The notes beneath the pieces are model-generated. The model was not told the DNA's origin. It did no database searches and saw only the letters and a program-made list of their open reading frames with translations. A stretch of DNA of 64,000 nucleotides from Bacteroidota bacterium (lineage in GTDB: Bacteria; Bacteroidota; Bacteroidia; AKYH767-A; OLB10). The stretch's first letter is position 1; the number at the start of each line of letters is the position of its first letter. Below, one piece after another: positions 31,539 to 41,031 of the stretch. The DNA is taken from the NCBI GenBank assembly GCA_016714005.1, contig JADJOA010000014.1, forward strand, positions 434,001-498,000, read 5' to 3'. Position numbers and translations under genes: made by a program.

Positions 31539-33854
31539 ATGGATAAATTAAAACCCGTTGGCAGTGCCAATATTATTGATGCCAAAGACGTAAAAAAAAT
31601 TCTGAATACCATTTTAAAAAACTGGTATTGGTTTATATTGTTTTTGTGTTTAGGAGTTGGTGCAGCTTTTTTTCAGTTATACCGCTCTACTAATTATTAT
31701 GGCGCCAGTGCTAAAATTTTAATTAAACCGCAAAAAAATGCTTTTAAAGATGCGCTTGATAATGCCATACCCACAGGACCCAATGATGAGGAAATAGCCA
31801 ATGAAGCATTAGTAATTAACTCTAAAAAATTAGTGAGCCAGGCGGTAAACAAACTAAACCTTGGTGTTTCGTATTATGTAAAAGGGCGCTTAAAAACCGG
31901 AGAGGTTTTTAAAGGCACACCATTTAAAGTAGAGGCAAAAGTTTTAGATGGTTCTTTTTATGGAGTAGAATGCTATCTGAAAATTTTAGGCAAGGAAAAA
32001 TATTTGCTTGAGGTGGAAACGCCAGGCTTTACTTATAAGAAAGAGCATAAGTTTGGTGATCCTGTTGTAACTAATAAATTTTCTTTAAACGTAACAGGCA
32101 ACGAAAATTTTATCAAAAACAATCCGCGCCTTAGCGATATTCAATACATATTTGTTATTAACGACATTAATTATCTGATAGGAAAATACCAAAGCGCTAT
32201 TGATATTGATAAAGATGAAAATGCTTCGGCACTTAATATTTCTATTGAAGATGAGGTGCAGGAAAAAGCAATTGACTTTTTAGACACACTTACCAATCTA
32301 TATATTAATTATTCCATTGCAGTAAGTAAAGAAATTAACGACAATTCTCTTAAGTTTATTGAAGACCAGTTAAAAGAAGTAGAAGACCAGTTAAACGGTG
32401 TTGAATCTAACTTGGTGGCGTACCAACAACAAAGCGGAGCCATTGGCGTTGCTGACCAGCAAGGACAGTTTATCTCTGAAAAAATGAATGTGCAAACCGA
32501 GAAGGCAAAATTAATGGTGGCGCTTAATTCTATTGATTATTTATACCAGCAACTTACTAATAATAATGCAGATGTAACCACGGTTTCTCCTTCTATACTT
32601 GCTGATCAGAATAATCCTGCATTGCAATCTGCCTTTAGCGAGTTTCAGGCATTGCAGCAGCGTAAAACAACGTTATTATTTAGCAACACCGAAAGCTCAC
32701 CGGTAATGATTGAAATAAACGCCCAACTTGCACGTGCACGCGAAAACGTGGTTGCTATTGTACAAAATGTGCGTAAAGGAATTGCCATGAAAATTAATTC
32801 GCTTTCGGCACAAGAGGGGGCATTTAATTATAATTTGAGCAGATCTGCATCCCAGCTTCGCGGTCTAACAGATATAACCCGAAAGAAAGAGATTAACGAA
32901 AAAATGTATTTGTTTTTGTTAGAGACAAGAGCGGAGACGGTTATTGCAAAGGCGGCTATAGTTCCCGATAAATTTATTTTGGAAGAATCATCAGGCACTG
33001 GATTAATAAGACCAATAAGAAACAAAATGTTGCTAATGGGTTTTGGGGTAGGCATAGCCTTAGCAGCATTAACCATTTTCTTAAAAAGCATTTTCCTTAA
33101 TTATGTTTATACAAAAGATGAACTGGCAGAACTAACTACTTTACCGATTGTTGGTGTAATTGGAAAATCACCCGATGCTAAAAAAGATTATTTGGTGGTG
33201 CATAACCAACCGCAATCGTTAACAGCAGAGGCGTTTAGGGTTATACGAACCAACCTTTCCTACTTCTCACCAAAGTCACACTCAAAAGTTTTTCTTTTCA
33301 CTTCTTCAATATCCGGAGAAGGAAAATCTTTTTGCTCCATAAATACTTCCACCATTCTTGCGCGCGCCAAGAAAAAGGTTGTGTTGGTTGATTTAGATTT
33401 ACATAAACCAAAGCAGGCAACTGCATTTAATGTAACCAATGATGTGGGTGTAACTTCTTACATGGTGGGCAAAGCAGGATTGAAAGATATTATTAAAGAT
33501 ACACCGGTAGAAAATTTAAAACTGATATTAAGCGGACCTAAATCCCCTAATGCAAGTGAATTGATTTTAGACTCAATGATGGAGCAAATGATTAACGAGC
33601 TTAAAATGCAGTTTGACTATGTGATTTTAGATATGCCTCCTGTGGGTTTAATTTCTGATGCATTGGTAATGATGAAATTCTCTGACCTCAATATGTTTGT
33701 TTTAAAAGCAGGATACTCTAAAAAAGATTTTGTGGATATTGCTCACAATCTTATCGAGAAAAATAATATTAAGAGCGTAGGATTTATTCTGAACAGTGTT
33801 AGCCCTAAAAACATTCCTGTTGGATATGGTGGCGCTTATTATAAACAACCATAA
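31539..33854 (+). CDS. Wzc-like polysaccharide co-polymerase with BY-kinase domain
   Basis: A 771-residue intact protein. Residues about 30-50 and 490-510 are the two membrane helices that frame a large periplasmic Wzz-type domain with a coiled-coil (residues about 260-420). The C-terminal cytoplasmic kinase has Walker A SISGEGKS (about 588-597), Walker A' VVLVDLDLHKP (about 613-623) and Walker B YVILDMPP (about 694-701). The tail ends in YGGAYYKQP, a short tyrosine cluster for autophosphorylation. Such proteins set chain length and drive export of capsule or exopolysaccharide together with an outer-membrane channel. No Wza-like gene is visible here. The ABC transporter starts 18 bases later. 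Confidence 0.93.
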   Translation: MDKLKPVGSANIIDAKDVKKILNTILKNWYWFILFLCLGVGAAFFQLYRSTNYYGASAKILIKPQKNAFKDALDNAIPTGPNDEEIANEALVINSKKLVSQAVNKLNLGVSYYVKGRLKTGEVFKGTPFKVEAKVLDGSFYGVECYLKILGKEKYLLEVETPGFTYKKEHKFGDPVVTNKFSLNVTGNENFIKNNPRLSDIQYIFVINDINYLIGKYQSAIDIDKDENASALNISIEDEVQEKAIDFLDTLTNLYINYSIAVSKEINDNSLKFIEDQLKEVEDQLNGVESNLVAYQQQSGAIGVADQQGQFISEKMNVQTEKAKLMVALNSIDYLYQQLTNNNADVTTVSPSILADQNNPALQSAFSEFQALQQRKTTLLFSNTESSPVMIEINAQLARARENVVAIVQNVRKGIAMKINSLSAQEGAFNYNLSRSASQLRGLTDITRKKEINEKMYLFLLETRAETVIAKAAIVPDKFILEESSGTGLIRPIRNKMLLMGFGVGIALAALTIFLKSIFLNYVYTKDELAELTTLPIVGVIGKSPDAKKDYLVVHNQPQSLTAEAFRVIRTNLSYFSPKSHSKVFLFTSSISGEGKSFCSINTSTILARAKKKVVLVDLDLHKPKQATAFNVTNDVGVTSYMVGKAGLKDIIKDTPVENLKLILSGPKSPNASELILDSMMEQMINELKMQFDYVILDMPPVGLISDALVMMKFSDLNMFVLKAGYSKKDFVDIAHNLIEKNNIKSVGFILNSVSPKNIPVGYGGAYYKQP

Positions 33855-33872
33855 ACTTTTCTGAAAGACTGA

Positions 33873-35675
33873 ATGAGCAGCACCTTGCATCAACCTTCGC
33901 CAACAAGCGGACAAGTTTACCGGAACACCGTTAAGTGTATAAAAGAGCAATTGAGCCCCGCACACAAAAAAAAGTTGTGGTGGATGAGTGTGCTTATTCT
34001 TGTTTCTTCTGTGCTTGACGTATTCGGGTTGGCATCGGTATTGCCGTTAATAAAGGCAGGCTCTGATACTTCTACAATACATACGGACAAGTATCTTAAA
34101 ATGACATATGATTTTTTTGGATTCTCTACAGATAAACAATTCCTGTTGTTTCTTGTGTTGGCAGTACTAGTTTTTCAAATTGTAAAAAGTGCATTTGGCT
34201 TATTTGTAAATTACATACAGGGAATTTTTATGGCTGATGTGGCTACGCACATTTCGCGTAACCAGTTCTCAAAATATTTTTCTCTCAGCTATTTTGATTT
34301 TACCACTGTTAAATCATCAGATATTGTTAATCGTGTGCAACAAAATCCCTCAGCATTTGTATCATGGGTGTTATTGCCGTTGCTATCACTCTTTGCCGAA
34401 GTGCTCATTCTTCTTCTCATTATAGGAATGATTGCCATTTATAACATCAAACTTTTCTTTTTTATTTTGATTACCATTGGTCCTACTTCCGCAATCATTT
34501 ATTTACTTCTAAAAAACAGGGCAGAACGTGTTGGAAGAAGTATTACCCATATTTATCCTCAGGCACTAAGCCAGATTACTTATTCTTTAATGGGATATAT
34601 TGACATAAGGCTGAGCAACAAAACAGAATTTTACCGCGAAAAATTTTTACACTATCAGAAAAAGTATCACGATTTAAATATGAGTTCCATCATCTTAAAC
34701 ATGATACCGTTGCGTAGCAATGAAATGGTTGCCATTATTGGTGTAGTTGCCATTTTCGTTTATGCCATCTTCTTTAATGATCAAAATCAGGACGTAATAA
34801 TGCTTGTTGGTGCTTTTTCTGCTGCCGCTTATCGTTTAATGCCAAGTGTAAACCGCATACTTAATGCGCTTATGTACATCAGCCGTAACCAAGGAGCAAT
34901 CGAACATATTAATGCGCATAACGATGCTTATGTTGCTAATACAAAAATGAACCGCAACGTAGCTATTCCCTTTAATAAAGACATACATTTTAACAACATA
35001 TCTTTTACCTTTCCAAAGGGAAAACATCCGGTGCTTGACAATCTTTCTTTTACTGTAAAAAAGGGAGAAAAAATTGGTTTTGTGGGCATGAGCGGTTCGG
35101 GTAAAACCACTTTAATGAACCTCTTACTTCGTTTTTATATAGAAGATAGCGGAAGTATTGATATTGATGGCAAACCTCTTAAAGAAGAAAACCTTGATTA
35201 CTGGCGCAATTTAATCGGCTATGTAAAACAGGATATATTTCTTTTTGATACCACCATGAGGGAAAACATTGCATTTGGCGATGATAATATTGATGAGGAA
35301 AGACTTGCATTGGCTGTAAAGCAGGCATCGTTAGATAAATTTATAAGCACCTTGCCAAAGGGACTTGACACGGAGGTGGGCGAGCGCGGCACAAGCCTTT
35401 CGGGCGGACAAAGGCAACGTATAGGCATAGCGAGGGCGTTGTACCGCAATGCACAGGTTTTAATTTTTGACGAGGCTACCTCAGCGCTTGATACGCAAAC
35501 AGAGCAAGAAGTAAGCGAAGCCATTGATGCGCTTTCAACCAGCAACCGCACCATTTTTATAATTGCACACCGCATTACCACGCTTAAAAACTGCGACCGC
35601 ATTATTGAGCTGAAACATGGTAAAATTTCTGGGGTGCATCAGTACAACGAACTGGTAGAAAAAATTCTGAACTAA
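33873..35675 (+). CDS. ABC transporter, flippase-like (PglK/MsbA type)
   Basis: A 600-residue half-transporter: six membrane helices in residues about 35-330 followed by an ATPase domain. Walker A is GMSGSGKTT (about 405-413), the signature LSGGQRQR (about 508-515), and Walker B VLIFDEATSALD (about 529-540), with the H-loop IIAHR after that. The layout and the N-terminal region (ASVLPLI motif and NPSAFVSWVLLPL) resemble PglK-like lipid-linked oligosaccharide flippases, which move undecaprenyl-pyrophosphate glycans to the periplasm. It lies between the Wzc-like gene and the GT11 gene, starting 18 bases after the former, so a role in glycan export is likely. A lipid A or drug exporter is less likely but not excluded. 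Confidence 0.9.
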   Translation: MSSTLHQPSPTSGQVYRNTVKCIKEQLSPAHKKKLWWMSVLILVSSVLDVFGLASVLPLIKAGSDTSTIHTDKYLKMTYDFFGFSTDKQFLLFLVLAVLVFQIVKSAFGLFVNYIQGIFMADVATHISRNQFSKYFSLSYFDFTTVKSSDIVNRVQQNPSAFVSWVLLPLLSLFAEVLILLLIIGMIAIYNIKLFFFILITIGPTSAIIYLLLKNRAERVGRSITHIYPQALSQITYSLMGYIDIRLSNKTEFYREKFLHYQKKYHDLNMSSIILNMIPLRSNEMVAIIGVVAIFVYAIFFNDQNQDVIMLVGAFSAAAYRLMPSVNRILNALMYISRNQGAIEHINAHNDAYVANTKMNRNVAIPFNKDIHFNNISFTFPKGKHPVLDNLSFTVKKGEKIGFVGMSGSGKTTLMNLLLRFYIEDSGSIDIDGKPLKEENLDYWRNLIGYVKQDIFLFDTTMRENIAFGDDNIDEERLALAVKQASLDKFISTLPKGLDTEVGERGTSLSGGQRQRIGIARALYRNAQVLIFDEATSALDTQTEQEVSEAIDALSTSNRTIFIIAHRITTLKNCDRIIELKHGKISGVHQYNELVEKILN

Positions 35676-35681
35676 ATACAT

Positions 35682-36572
35682 ATGGTTTTAGTGCGATTAA
35701 TGGGAGGTATGGGCAACCAGTTGTTTCAGTATGCTGCAGCAACAGGGCTTGCAAAAAAGTTAGGCACAGAAGTAAAGATTGATTTAACATTACTTGAAGA
35801 ACGCCCCGATAATCCGCACCATGTAGTAAGAGATTATGAATTGCATGCATTTAATATTAAAGAAAGGTTTGCTAGTAAAAGTGAAATAGAAAAGTTTAAT
35901 CCAACACCAGTTACTTTACAGGCAAAAATATTGAGTCGTGTTAAAAGAATTTTTTCTCAGCCTCAGGTTTACATTCAACCCAATCATGCTTTTGACAATA
36001 GTTTTTGGAATTTGCAAAATGATTGTTGCATAGTAGGCAGTTTTCAGAGTGCCAAATTTTTTAACGGTGCCGAAGCTGAATTGCGCCAAATGTATCAGTT
36101 AAACAATACTCCTGATGAAAAATCAGGTTTGTCATTAAACAAAATAGAAAGCACCAACTCGGTTTGTTTGCACATAAGGCGTGGAGATTATGTTTCTAAC
36201 GAACACTACCGCAAAATGATTGGCGCAAAAAGCAATGATTACTACTATAATGCTTTAAAGAAAATTGCAGCCTCACAAAACGATATTACTGCTTTTATTT
36301 TTTCTGACGATATAGAATGGTGCAAACAAAATTTAAAGTTTGAATACCCAGCAACTTTTATGGATGATAATAATTGCAACAACAACCATCACCAGCAATT
36401 TAAACTAATGAGTTCATGCAAGCATTTTGTTATTTCCAATAGTACCTTTTCCTGGTGGGCTGCATGGTTAGGTAGTTTTAAAAATAAAATTGTTATTGCC
36501 CCGCAAACATGGTTTGCAGATGGCAGCCAGCAGGAAAATGATATTGTGCCTGAAGAGTGGGTGAGGATGTAA
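35682..36572 (+). CDS. GT11 family alpha-1,2-fucosyltransferase-like protein
   Basis: A 296-residue enzyme starting 6 bases after the ABC transporter stop. It has the GT11 motifs: GGMGNQLFQYAAATGLA at 9-25, the GDP-binding HIRRGDYVSN near residue 166, and FVISNSTFSWWAAWLG near the C-terminus. These match bacterial alpha-1,2-fucosyltransferases such as FutC and WbsJ, which use GDP-L-fucose. The donor would be supplied by gmd and fcl located 4 kb away. The acceptor, probably galactose or a similar residue in the surface glycan, is not predictable. Confidence 0.93.
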   Translation: MVLVRLMGGMGNQLFQYAAATGLAKKLGTEVKIDLTLLEERPDNPHHVVRDYELHAFNIKERFASKSEIEKFNPTPVTLQAKILSRVKRIFSQPQVYIQPNHAFDNSFWNLQNDCCIVGSFQSAKFFNGAEAELRQMYQLNNTPDEKSGLSLNKIESTNSVCLHIRRGDYVSNEHYRKMIGAKSNDYYYNALKKIAASQNDITAFIFSDDIEWCKQNLKFEYPATFMDDNNCNNNHHQQFKLMSSCKHFVISNSTFSWWAAWLGSFKNKIVIAPQTWFADGSQQENDIVPEEWVRM

Positions 36573-36588
36573 ATAGCTCTTCCTAAAT

Positions 36589-36611
36589 CCCTACCTACCG
36601 AAGGGGCAGGC
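36589..36611. repeat. Small GC-rich dispersed repeat, copy 1
   Basis: The string at 36589-36611 (CCCTACCTACCGAAGGGGCA then GGC) lies in the 93-base gap between the GT11 gene and trpS. It resembles the palindromic element inside lysA (about 44865-44890, reverse strand), sharing the pattern CCTxCCTxCCGxAGxGGCAGG. Its GC content is far above that of the neighbouring sequence. Confidence 0.5.
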
Positions 36612-36665
36612 AACCTGAAAGGGGGAACTTGTAACCTACCTGGAAATTTTTAATCATATAGAATT

Positions 36666-37671
36666 TTAAAATTCCCTAAAACCAATAATCTCTCTCACCT
36701 CTTTCATGGTTTTATTTGCACTGGCAGCGGCTTTTTCTTTTCCTTCTTTGGCTACTTTTCTTAAGTAGTTATCATCATTTGCAATAGCGTTAATTTTTTT
36801 CTCTTATAGGAGAAATAAATTTTATCATGTCTTCTGCCAATTGCTTTTTCATATCACCATATCTTATGGTGCAATCGTTATATTTTTCTTCAAAAAAAGA
36901 AATAGTTTCAGGTGCAGAAACAACACCCATGAGCGTAAATAAATTTTTAATGCTGTCAGGCTTTTCAGAATTTGGTAGTGTGGGTCCGCTATCGGTAACT
37001 GCCCGCATTACCTTTTTTTTGATTACCTCATCCGTATCAATTAAAAAAACAGCATTGCCCTCACCCTCGCTTTTCCCCATTTTCCCGCTACCATCCAATC
37101 CCGGAATTTTTACTAATGCCTCTCCAAAATTATATGCAACAGGTTCCGGAAAATAATCTGTTTTATACAAGCGGTTAAAGCGGTTACCAAAAGTGCGTGT
37201 CATTTCTAAATGTTGCTCCTGATCTTTCCCCACAGGAACTTTGGCTGCATGGTGTATTAAAATGTCGGCAGCCATCAGCACGGGGTAGGTCAATAAACCT
37301 GCGTTTATAGGATTGGGTTGCTTTCGGATTTTATCTTTAAAGGAAGTTACTCTTTCTAATTCACCTACATAAGCATTCATATTTAACAGCAAATAAAGCT
37401 CTGCCGTTTGTGGCAAATCACTCTGCATATAAATAACGCTTTTATCCGGATCAATGCCGCAAGCCAAATACTCTGCCAGCACCTGCCTGCCGCTCTTGTG
37501 TAAATCGGCAGGAGTTGGATGTGTGGTTAATGAATGATAATCGGCAATAAAGAAAAAGCAATGAGCATCGTTCTGCATTTTTAAAAAATTCTTTACTGCG
37601 CCAAAATAATTGCCGAGATGTAAATTTCCTGTGGGTCTTATACCACTTACAACTGTTTCCATTGAGGGCAA
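36666..37671 (-). CDS. trpS: Tryptophanyl-tRNA synthetase, one frameshift
   Basis: The frame 36790-37671 has the class Ic signature GNLHLGNYFGA (HIGH region) and SGKMGKSEG (KMSKS region). Removing one T from T7 at 36794-36800 continues through ISPIREKINAIANDDNYLRK and ends at 36666 with KEVREIIGFREF. The corrected protein is about 334 residues, normal for TrpRS. It charges tRNA-Trp with tryptophan in the cytoplasm. The start is probably METVVSGIRPTGN at 37662; an in-frame ATG three codons upstream also exists. It is a single gene, divergent from the plsC-like gene. Confidence 0.96.
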
Positions 37672-37735
37672 ATCTAATTATTGTCGTTCATGAATTGAAA
37701 CAAAAATGGAACAGGTATAATTATAAATTCGCGCC

Positions 37736-38482
37736 ATGCAGTTTGTAAAAGCAGTTTTTGGAAACATCTGGCGATTCTGGTTTTTTACGCAGGCTGTCAT
37801 TCTGTTTTTTCTATTTTTTCCGTTGCATCTTCTAACTCTTTTTTTATCAAAAGCCCCGCACCTCCTTACTTTTAAGTTAATGCGCATAAACTGCAAACTT
37901 ATTTTGTGGTGTGCAGGAATTTTTCCTAAAGTTAAGTATGAGTTTACACCTGACAAAAATACCACGTATGTTATATGCCCCAATCATACTTCATACCTTG
38001 ATATTTTAATGACCTATGTTGCCATAGGAAACTATTTTCATTTTATGGGAAAAGCGGAGTTGGAAGATGTGCCCTGCTTTAATATTTTTTTTAAACGAAT
38101 GAACATAGGGGTAAATCGTGCTAGTAAAACTGCCAGTCATAAAGCATATCTTCGTGCAGTAAGCGATTTACAAAACGGAATTTCCATAGCCATTTTTCCA
38201 GAAGCTACCATACCTGAATGCACACCCGAAATTGGCAAGTTTAAAAATGGTGCATTTAAATTAGCAGTAGAAAATAAAGTTCAAATCATTCCTGTGACAT
38301 ATCATAGGAATTTCCGGTTGCTGCCTGATACTAAGAACTATAAACACCTTGGGGGCAGGCCAGGCATTGCCCCGGTTACCGTACACAAGCCTATTGACAC
38401 TATTAATTTTTCAGAAGAAAATCTTGAGTTATTAAAAGATACATATAGGGCTATCATAAAAAATGCCTTGGACAGCAAGTAA
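37736..38482 (+). CDS. plsC: 1-acyl-sn-glycerol-3-phosphate acyltransferase family protein
   Basis: A 248-residue protein with a hydrophobic N-terminus (residues 10-35) and the acyltransferase blocks NHTSYLD (HX4D, near 83-88), MGKAELEDVP, and IAIFPEATIP (FPEGTR-like). The last has Ala where many members have Gly. It should acylate lysophosphatidate to phosphatidate at the inner membrane. The start is 64 bases from trpS, divergent. Some members act on other lysolipids. Confidence 0.88.
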   Translation: MQFVKAVFGNIWRFWFFTQAVILFFLFFPLHLLTLFLSKAPHLLTFKLMRINCKLILWCAGIFPKVKYEFTPDKNTTYVICPNHTSYLDILMTYVAIGNYFHFMGKAELEDVPCFNIFFKRMNIGVNRASKTASHKAYLRAVSDLQNGISIAIFPEATIPECTPEIGKFKNGAFKLAVENKVQIIPVTYHRNFRLLPDTKNYKHLGGRPGIAPVTVHKPIDTINFSEENLELLKDTYRAIIKNALDSK

Positions 38483-38512
38483 CCACCAAGGCATTTTTTA
38501 AATTTTTGTTGG

Positions 38513-38929
38513 TTAGCAAAACTCGTTGTAAGCCTGGCTTAAGTGCTCGGCTATCATTTCAGCAGATCGCCCTTCTATATGGTGGCGCTCAACCATGTGA
38601 ACCAATTCTCCATCTTTAAATAAAGCAATAGCAGGGGATGATGGAGGGAATGGTATGGTATATTTTCTTGCCTGAGAGGTAGCTTCCAAATCTTGTCCTG
38701 CAAAAACGGTTACAAGTTTTTGAGGTTTCTTTTCTCCTTTAAGCGAAAGTTTAACTCCTGGGCGGGCAGTACCTGCTGCACATCCGCATACTGAGTTTAT
38801 TACTAATAATAAACTTCCTTTTGAATTCGGAATAGTTGATTCAACCTGTTCCGTAGTTTTTAATTCTTCAAACCCGGCATTGGTTAAATCCTGGCGCATG
38901 GGTGCGCAAATTTGTTCTGGATATGGCAT
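38513..38929 (-). CDS. BrxA/BrxB-type bacilliredoxin
   Basis: A 138-residue protein of the YphP/YqiW (DUF1094) family with a CGC motif at residues 48-50 (SVCGCAAG). It has the expected thioredoxin-like fold elements and the conserved ending VERHHIEGRSAEMIAEHL. Bacilliredoxins remove bacillithiol from S-bacillithiolated proteins, and Bacteroidota commonly make this thiol. It is a single gene; the convergent plsC-like gene ends 30 bases away. The start gives the usual N-terminus MPYPEQICAPMRQDL. Confidence 0.9.
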   Translation of the reverse strand: MPYPEQICAPMRQDLTNAGFEELKTTEQVESTIPNSKGSLLLVINSVCGCAAGTARPGVKLSLKGEKKPQKLVTVFAGQDLEATSQARKYTIPFPPSSPAIALFKDGELVHMVERHHIEGRSAEMIAEHLSQAYNEFC

Positions 38930-39216
38930 TGTGTTATGTTGTTTATTGCAGCAAAGGTAAGATTGACAAGGCAGAAAGTAAAACAGTAGTACTGCAATAT
39001 GATTTTTTTCATCATTTCTTGAAAAATCTTACATGCCAAATTAAAGGCCTTTCCTGCAAACAAAAAGTTGTGTAAGAGAGGGGGGTCTATATAAAAGCCA
39101 AAAATTGCCGATGCTTTTGCTTATTACCTTACAAATGCAATAATATTTTAAGCAAAAGTGAAGCCTTATGATAAAATCATCGTTTAATCAGAGATAAAAA
39201 CTCAAACATTTACTAC

Positions 39217-39570
39217 ATGCAGTCAAAAAACAAAAAACAAAAACATGACACAAACATGTTTCCCGTTATCAAATTCAGTCTTGATAACAAGGTAATTTAC
39301 CACAACACAGCCGCTATGGCATTTATGTCTAAATGGGGTTGCGAGTTGGGTAAAAAAGTTCCTTCTCCGCTTACTAAAGTGATGCCGGGGATATTTAATA
39401 CAACTGAAAAATTTCAAACCAAGGATGTAAATATTCCTTTTAATGAGTATTTATTCAGGTTTACAATGGTGCCTTTTAAAGAAGCAGGTTATATTGGCTT
39501 GTATGGCTATAGTGTTGAACTAAATGGCATTATACAACCAGAGAGTGCACTACAGAAAATAACTGCTTAG
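39217..39570 (+). CDS. Small PAS-like protein, likely N-terminal part of a split sensor
   Basis: A 117-residue frame ending at a TAG at 39568-39570. It has a PAS-like strand-helix pattern (MFPVIKFSLDNKVIYHNTAA, and a C-terminal half with YLFRFTMVPFKEAGYIGLYG). The next frame, on the same reading phase, continues with a HATPase domain, so a single mutation or error from a sense codon to TAG could have split one protein. A real split is also possible. No histidine phosphorylation motif is found in either half. Confidence 0.6.
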   Translation: MQSKNKKQKHDTNMFPVIKFSLDNKVIYHNTAAMAFMSKWGCELGKKVPSPLTKVMPGIFNTTEKFQTKDVNIPFNEYLFRFTMVPFKEAGYIGLYGYSVELNGIIQPESALQKITA

Positions 39571-40116
39571 TTGAAAGCAAAACACATCATACCACAAGCT
39601 CTTGATACTGTTGCTGAAGTTGATTTCAGGCAATTGGTAAATAATTGTATTTACGGATTGGTTTCTTTTCCCGGCTCGGATGAAATGATAATGGAGTCGT
39701 CTGTTAATACAAGTAAAAATTTTTATTCTAATCCTCAGCTTATTGCAGTAATGCTAAACACATTACTTATTAATTGTTTTAAGTATAAAAAAGACGGAAT
39801 TGTTTCGAGAGTAAAAATTGGTGTTGAATACGACAATTACAAAGCTATTTTAAGTATAGCGGATAATGGGAAAGGGATAAATGAAAAAGGTATTGGAAAA
39901 ATTTTTGAACTCTTCAATAAAAACAATAATGCGGGAGCAGGAACCGGATTATATATGGTAAATGAAATAGTAAAAAAATTAGGAGGTAAAATATCAGTTG
40001 AAAGTGCCGAGAATATTGGAACCGAATTTATTATTGAAATTCCTAACCAAATTCATATTCAAAACGTATTACCACATCCTGCATCTTTACAAAAGGAATT
40101 AAAATATTTTCATTAG
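39571..40116 (+). CDS. HATPase domain protein without histidine box
   Basis: A 181-residue frame, in phase with the PAS-like protein and separated only by its TAG. The ATPase domain is good: N-box LNTLLINCFKYKKDG, G1 box IADNGKGINEKGIGKIFELF, and GAGTGLYMVNEIV. There is no H-box or dimerisation helix, so it is not a complete histidine kinase; it may be a sensor fragment or a kinase-like regulator. A receiver gene begins 10 bases later, which suggests a signalling unit. Confidence 0.65.
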   Translation: MKAKHIIPQALDTVAEVDFRQLVNNCIYGLVSFPGSDEMIMESSVNTSKNFYSNPQLIAVMLNTLLINCFKYKKDGIVSRVKIGVEYDNYKAILSIADNGKGINEKGIGKIFELFNKNNNAGAGTGLYMVNEIVKKLGGKISVESAENIGTEFIIEIPNQIHIQNVLPHPASLQKELKYFH

Positions 40117-40126
40117 CATTTTTTAT

Positions 40127-40519
40127 ATGACAACAAAAAGATATAATAGCGTTTTACTTATTGACGATAGCGAAATTGACAACCTATATAATAAGGGTAT
40201 TATTGAGAAAAATGGTTTTTGCAAAGCCATAAATACCAAAACAAATGCAAAGATTGCACTTGAAGAAATAAAAAAGACTCCGGTAGAGCAATTGCCTGAT
40301 GTTATATTCTTGGATATAATGATGCCTGAAATGGATGGTTTTTCCTTTATAGAAGAATTTTCTAAACTCCATTCAGATATTCAAAAAAAGTGCAAAATTA
40401 TTTTACTATCAAGCAGCGATAGTTTTAAAGATTTAAATCGTGCCAATAAAAACCCGTTGGTACGCAAATTTTTAAATAAGCCGTTAACCGAAAAAATGGT
40501 TGAGGCTATTTGTGTTTAA
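40127..40519 (+). CDS. Single-domain response regulator
   Basis: A 130-residue receiver domain with no output domain. The acidic pocket is LLIDDSEIDN at 10-19, the phosphoacceptor is D63 in FLDIMMPEMDG, and the conserved Thr/Ser and Lys are LLSSSDSF and LNKPLTEK. It lies 10 bases after the HATPase gene and probably receives phosphate from it or from another kinase. It acts on a partner protein rather than DNA. Confidence 0.9.
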   Translation: MTTKRYNSVLLIDDSEIDNLYNKGIIEKNGFCKAINTKTNAKIALEEIKKTPVEQLPDVIFLDIMMPEMDGFSFIEEFSKLHSDIQKKCKIILLSSSDSFKDLNRANKNPLVRKFLNKPLTEKMVEAICV

Positions 40520-40521
40520 AT

Positions 40522-40968
40522 TTATGTACGCTTTTTTTGAAAGTAAGTTTTTAAAAGGTCTCCACATTCATTTTGCAAAATCCCACCCTTAATTTTTGTT
40601 GAAGGGTGAAGAATTTTTTTATCAATAATTGAGAAGCCTCTTTTATCATCAAACGCTCCAAAAATAATTTCTGGAATTTGTGTCCAAAAGGAAGCACCTG
40701 CACACATTACGCATGGTTCAAGGGTAACATATAGTTTGCAATTGGTTAAATATTTTGAATTGAGAAAAGAAGATGCTGATGTAAATGCAATCATTTCGGC
40801 ATGTGCAGTTACATCATTAAGTTTTTGAGTCATATTGTGTGCTCTTGCAATTATACGGTTATTACAAACTATAACAGCACCCACAGGAATTTCGTCCTCA
40901 TTAAAAGCAAACGTAGCATCTTTTAATGCTTCGTGCATAAAATGCTCATCACTAAAAGCACTCAGCAT
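40522..40968 (-). CDS. tadA: tRNA adenosine deaminase-like nucleoside deaminase
   Basis: A 148-residue protein of the cytidine/deoxycytidylate deaminase family. Zn ligands are H56-A-E58 (with E58 the proton shuttle) and P85-C86-V-M-C89, in the order of TadA. The surrounding sequence EDEIPVGAVIV and TLEPCVMCAGA matches TadA, which deaminates A34 of tRNA-Arg to inosine. The ending differs from the best-known TadA, so a related nucleoside deaminase is possible. It converges on the receiver gene, with 2 bases between. Confidence 0.85.
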   Translation of the reverse strand: MLSAFSDEHFMHEALKDATFAFNEDEIPVGAVIVCNNRIIARAHNMTQKLNDVTAHAEMIAFTSASSFLNSKYLTNCKLYVTLEPCVMCAGASFWTQIPEIIFGAFDDKRGFSIIDKKILHPSTKIKGGILQNECGDLLKTYFQKKRT

Positions 40969-41031
40969 AATTCTTATATGTTCAACATCAGTTTATTAAC
41001 ATAAACGTGGGTAAAAATCATGTTTTATTAT

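Noticed and set aside
39001..39216. RNA gene or riboswitch in the gap before the PAS-like gene
   Set aside because: No stable fold, tRNA arm or terminator is visible in the roughly 290 bases; treated as plain intergenic sequence.
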